This document shows, piece by piece, positions 5,548 to 8,121 of a DNA stretch of 8,121 nucleotides. Both the position numbers and the translations under genes were made by a program. This DNA comes from Desulfuromonadales bacterium (lineage in GTDB: Bacteria > Desulfobacterota > Desulfuromonadia > Desulfuromonadales > BM103), in the NCBI GenBank assembly GCA_030630015.1, contig DAOVNV010000104.1, positions 1 through 8,121 on the forward strand, given 5' to 3'. Within the stretch, counting starts at the first letter, position 1. The number at the start of each line of letters is the position of its first letter. The notes under the pieces are model-generated. The model was given only the letters and a program-made list of their open reading frames with translations. It had not been told where the DNA came from and did no database searches.

Positions 5548-6027
5548 ATGGGGGACCGATTGAGAGAACGGGTTCTGGCGATTGTCAGTCTGATCGCCCA
5601 ATATTTCCTGGAAGATCGCGATTTGATATCGGAAAGCGACCTGGTTGAAGAGTTGCTTTCGGTCGGCTTTGATTCCGATGAAATCGATGCGGCTTTCAGC
5701 TGGATGGAGAACCAGGCTCTTCACCCGCCGGCACAAACGGAACTCCTGCCGCCTATGACCAGTTACCGGGTTTTCTCTGCAGAGGAGAAGCTGGCTCTGG
5801 ATGTTGAGGCTCGCGGATTTCTGACCCGCCTCCGTGATATGGGTATCCTCAACGACGAAGTGCAGGAGGAAATCATCCTGAAGGCCTTGCACCTCTCGGA
5901 AGAGGATCTTTCCCTGAAAGAGATCAAAACAATTACCATACTGACCCTCTTCGCCCGGGCCCAGAACGAGTGGTGCCGGGAATTCGACTATCTACTCGAA
6001 GACAACTGGTCGCACTTGTTGAACTAG
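5548..6027 (+). CDS. smg: DUF494 / Smg family protein
   Basis: This 159-residue acidic, mostly helical cytoplasmic protein belongs to the DUF494 (Smg) family of unknown function. The recognisable parts are the N-terminal RERVLAIVSLIAQYFLE helix, a segment equivalent to DLVEELLSVGFDSDEIDAAF followed by SWMEN, a central YRVFSAEEKLALDVEARGFL, and GILNDEVQEEIILKAL. The family sits beside dprA in many proteobacteria, as here. The start is uncertain. ATG 5548 has no Shine-Dalgarno sequence but is coupled to the dprA stop. TTG 5560, four codons later, is preceded by GGGGG (5550-5554) with a 5-nt spacer and would begin the protein at the conserved RERVL. No biochemical role can be read from the sequence. 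Confidence 0.92.
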   Translation: MGDRLRERVLAIVSLIAQYFLEDRDLISESDLVEELLSVGFDSDEIDAAFSWMENQALHPPAQTELLPPMTSYRVFSAEEKLALDVEARGFLTRLRDMGILNDEVQEEIILKALHLSEEDLSLKEIKTITILTLFARAQNEWCREFDYLLEDNWSHLLN

Positions 6028-6078
6028 CGTCCTGCAGGCCAGGGCCTTCCCTGATAATACAGGCACCCAAATAAACCT

Positions 6079-8121
6079 ATGGCAAAATCTCTTGTAATCG
6101 TCGAATCACCGGCGAAATCAAAAACTATTGAGAAATTCCTCGGCAAGGACTTTACGGTCATGGCCTCCTACGGTCACGTCCGTGCTCTGCCCAGCAAGCA
6201 GGGCTCGGTCGATACTGAACATGACTTCGAACCGAAATATGCGGTCCTGCCGGAAAGCAAGAAACATATCCAGGCCCTGAAAAAGGCTGTCGCCAAAGCT
6301 GACGAACTGATTCTGGCGACTGACCTTGACCGTGAGGGAGAGGCCATCGCCTGGCATCTGCTTCAAGCTCTCAAAATTGATGAATCGGCTGAAAAACCGG
6401 TCGTCAAGCGGGTGGTCTTCAATGAAATCACCAAGGGCGCCATTCTTGAGGCGATGCAGGAACCGCGCAGCATTTCCAGGGAACTGGTCGATGCGCAGCA
6501 GGCTCGTTCCATCCTCGACTACCTGGTCGGCTTCAACCTGTCCCCCTTCCTCTGGAAGAAGATCCGTTACGGTCTCTCCGCCGGACGCGTGCAGTCTGTG
6601 GCCCTGCGTCTGATCTGTGAACGCCAGAAGGAAATCGATGCCTTCCAGGCCCAGGAGTATTGGAGCCTCGAAGCACAGTTGAAGACACTGGGGCAGGCTG
6701 ATTTCACTGCCAAGCTGCATACGGAGGATGGTAGAAAACTCGACAAGCTTGAGATCGGCAGTCAGGAACAAGCCGAACAGCTAACCGCTCTGTTACAAGG
6801 TGCCGAGTACCAGGTCGCATCGGTCGAACGCAAGCAGAAAAAACGTAATCCGAGCGCACCTTTCACCACCAGTACCATGCAGCAGGAAGCAAGCCGTAAA
6901 CTTGGTTTCTCGGCACGCAAAACGATGAACCTGGCCCAGAAGCTTTACGAAGGGATCGAACTCGGCCCTGAGGACAGTGCGGGTCTGATCACCTACATGC
7001 GTACCGATTCAGTGACCCTGTCGAAAACCGCAACGGACGAGGCGCAGCAGGTAATCACCGAACTCTACGGTCCTGATTACGCACTCAAGACACCACGTGT
7101 TTTCAAGACCAAGAGCAAAAATGCCCAGGAAGCCCACGAAGCGATTCGGCCAACATCAATTGCCCGCCGACCGGAAGAGGTCAAGAAGCACCTGAGCCCG
7201 GACCAGTTCAAACTCTACCAGTTGATCTGGAAACGCACCGTGGCTTCACAAATGGCCACGGCCATCCTTGATGCCACCAGTGTCGATATCAGTGCCGGCG
7301 ACCGCCACACCTTCCGGGCCAGCGGCCAGGTCGTGCGCTTCCCCGGCTTCATGCAGCTCTACATCGAGGGCAAGGACAGCAACGGCAACGAAGAAAAGGA
7401 AGGCATGCTGCCGCCAATGGAGTCAGGCGAAAGGCTTGACCTGCGCGAGCTCCTGCCCGAACAGCATTTTACCCAACCGCCGCCGCGCTTCACGGAAGCA
7501 AGCCTGGTCAAGACTCTCGAAGAAAACGGCATTGGCCGGCCTTCAACCTATGCCAGCATCATCCAGACTCTGGTTAACCGAAAGTACGTACGTCTCGAGA
7601 AGAAGGCCTTCACCCCGGAAGACGTCGGCATGGTGGTCAGCGACCTGCTGGTAAAGCACTTCTCCAAATATGTCGACTATAATTTCACTGCCGGTATGGA
7701 AGAACAACTCGATGCCATTTCGCGCGGCGAAAAACAGTGGCGCCCGATGCTGCATGAATTCTGGGAGCCCTTCCAGAAGCTGCTGAAGGAGAATGAAGAC
7801 AAGGTCGAAAAACCTGTGGAGGAAACCGGACGTGACTGCCCTGAATGCGGCGAACCGCTGCTGATCAAGCTTGGTCGCAGGGGCAAGTTCATCGCCTGCA
7901 AGGGTTTTCCGAAGTGCCGCCACACCGAACCGCTCAATGGCGACGGCCAGACCGAAACCGAACCGGTCTACTCCGACCAGACCTGTGATAAATGCAATGC
8001 CCAGATGCTGATCAAGGAGGGCCGCTACGGCAAGTTCCTGGCTTGTTCGGCTTATCCCGACTGCAAGAACATCCAGCCCCTCGAAAAGCCGAAAGGCACC
8101 GGCATCGCCTGCCCCGAGTGC
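6079..8121 (+). CDS. topA: DNA topoisomerase I (type IA), 3' end outside window
   Basis: The enzyme relaxes negative supercoils by transient cleavage of one strand through a 5'-phosphotyrosine. Visible are 681 codons without interruption to the right edge. The TOPRIM domain begins KSLVIVESPAKSKTIEKFLG (3-22, catalytic E9) and contains ATDLDREGEA with acidic residues D82, D84 and E86. GLSAGRVQS ends at about 173. The active-site tyrosine is Y306 in LITYMRTDS, followed by QEAHEAIRPT and, around 481-491, EENGIGRPSTY. After the catalytic core come tetracysteine zinc fingers: C587/C590/C607/C613, then C636/C639/C656/C662. A third begins at C678/C681 where the window ends, so at least three fingers are expected. 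The start is fixed by the conserved N-terminus; the ribosome binding site is weak and the leader A-rich. It follows DUF494 after 51 nt, probably co-transcribed with dprA and smg. Confidence 0.97.
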   Translation, partial: MAKSLVIVESPAKSKTIEKFLGKDFTVMASYGHVRALPSKQGSVDTEHDFEPKYAVLPESKKHIQALKKAVAKADELILATDLDREGEAIAWHLLQALKIDESAEKPVVKRVVFNEITKGAILEAMQEPRSISRELVDAQQARSILDYLVGFNLSPFLWKKIRYGLSAGRVQSVALRLICERQKEIDAFQAQEYWSLEAQLKTLGQADFTAKLHTEDGRKLDKLEIGSQEQAEQLTALLQGAEYQVASVERKQKKRNPSAPFTTSTMQQEASRKLGFSARKTMNLAQKLYEGIELGPEDSAGLITYMRTDSVTLSKTATDEAQQVITELYGPDYALKTPRVFKTKSKNAQEAHEAIRPTSIARRPEEVKKHLSPDQFKLYQLIWKRTVASQMATAILDATSVDISAGDRHTFRASGQVVRFPGFMQLYIEGKDSNGNEEKEGMLPPMESGERLDLRELLPEQHFTQPPPRFTEASLVKTLEENGIGRPSTYASIIQTLVNRKYVRLEKKAFTPEDVGMVVSDLLVKHFSKYVDYNFTAGMEEQLDAISRGEKQWRPMLHEFWEPFQKLLKENEDKVEKPVEETGRDCPECGEPLLIKLGRRGKFIACKGFPKCRHTEPLNGDGQTETEPVYSDQTCDKCNAQMLIKEGRYGKFLACSAYPDCKNIQPLEKPKGTGIACPEC

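Noticed and set aside
6118..6771. Minus-strand open frame of 217 codons opposite topA
   Set aside because: It is a shadow of the conserved TOPRIM region of topoisomerase I, with no plausible product.

Overview
The window looks like chromosomal DNA from a deltaproteobacterium of the Desulfuromonadales type (Geobacter/Desulfuromonas-like). I infer this from moderately high GC content, the order cpoB/ybgF-like gene - LysM gene - dprA - DUF494 (smg) - topA, and the style of the proteins. No database search was possible, so this placement rests on recalled gene order and sequence style.

Left part (1-2031). A small PPP-type metallophosphoesterase (184-822, +) converges with a U32-family gene of the TrhP type (826-2031, -), probably a tRNA wobble-uridine hydroxylation protein. 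Only 3 nt separate their stop codons and no terminator is visible between them. The first 183 bases carry several short palindromes and no certain gene.

Middle (2032-2597) is a gene-poor intergenic stretch with the most unusual content of the window. (i) A 133-bp palindromic element (2127-2259) has 13-bp terminal inverted repeats beginning GTAAC and is flanked by 8-bp direct repeats matching at 7 of 8 positions. This is the signature of a MITE mobilised by an IS66-family transposase. (ii) A second element of about 169 bp (2407-2575) has long arms able to form a closing helix of about 29 bp around three hairpins, one capped by UACG. It lies just downstream of a sigma70-like promoter and 22 nt upstream of the next gene, so it would form the 5' leader of that mRNA. 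I recognise no known RNA family in it.

Right part (2598-8121), all +. A cpoB/ybgF-like lipoprotein and a secreted LysM protein form an apparent envelope operon ending in a strong intrinsic terminator (4379-4410). Then come dprA (DNA uptake and recombination), a DUF494/Smg gene 3 nt after it, and topA (DNA topoisomerase I). topA starts at 6079 and runs off the right edge with 681 codons visible.

The protein-coding genes are largely ordinary housekeeping genes. The features worth follow-up are the two palindromic elements between the U32 and cpoB genes and a tandem C-terminal repeat domain in the LysM protein.
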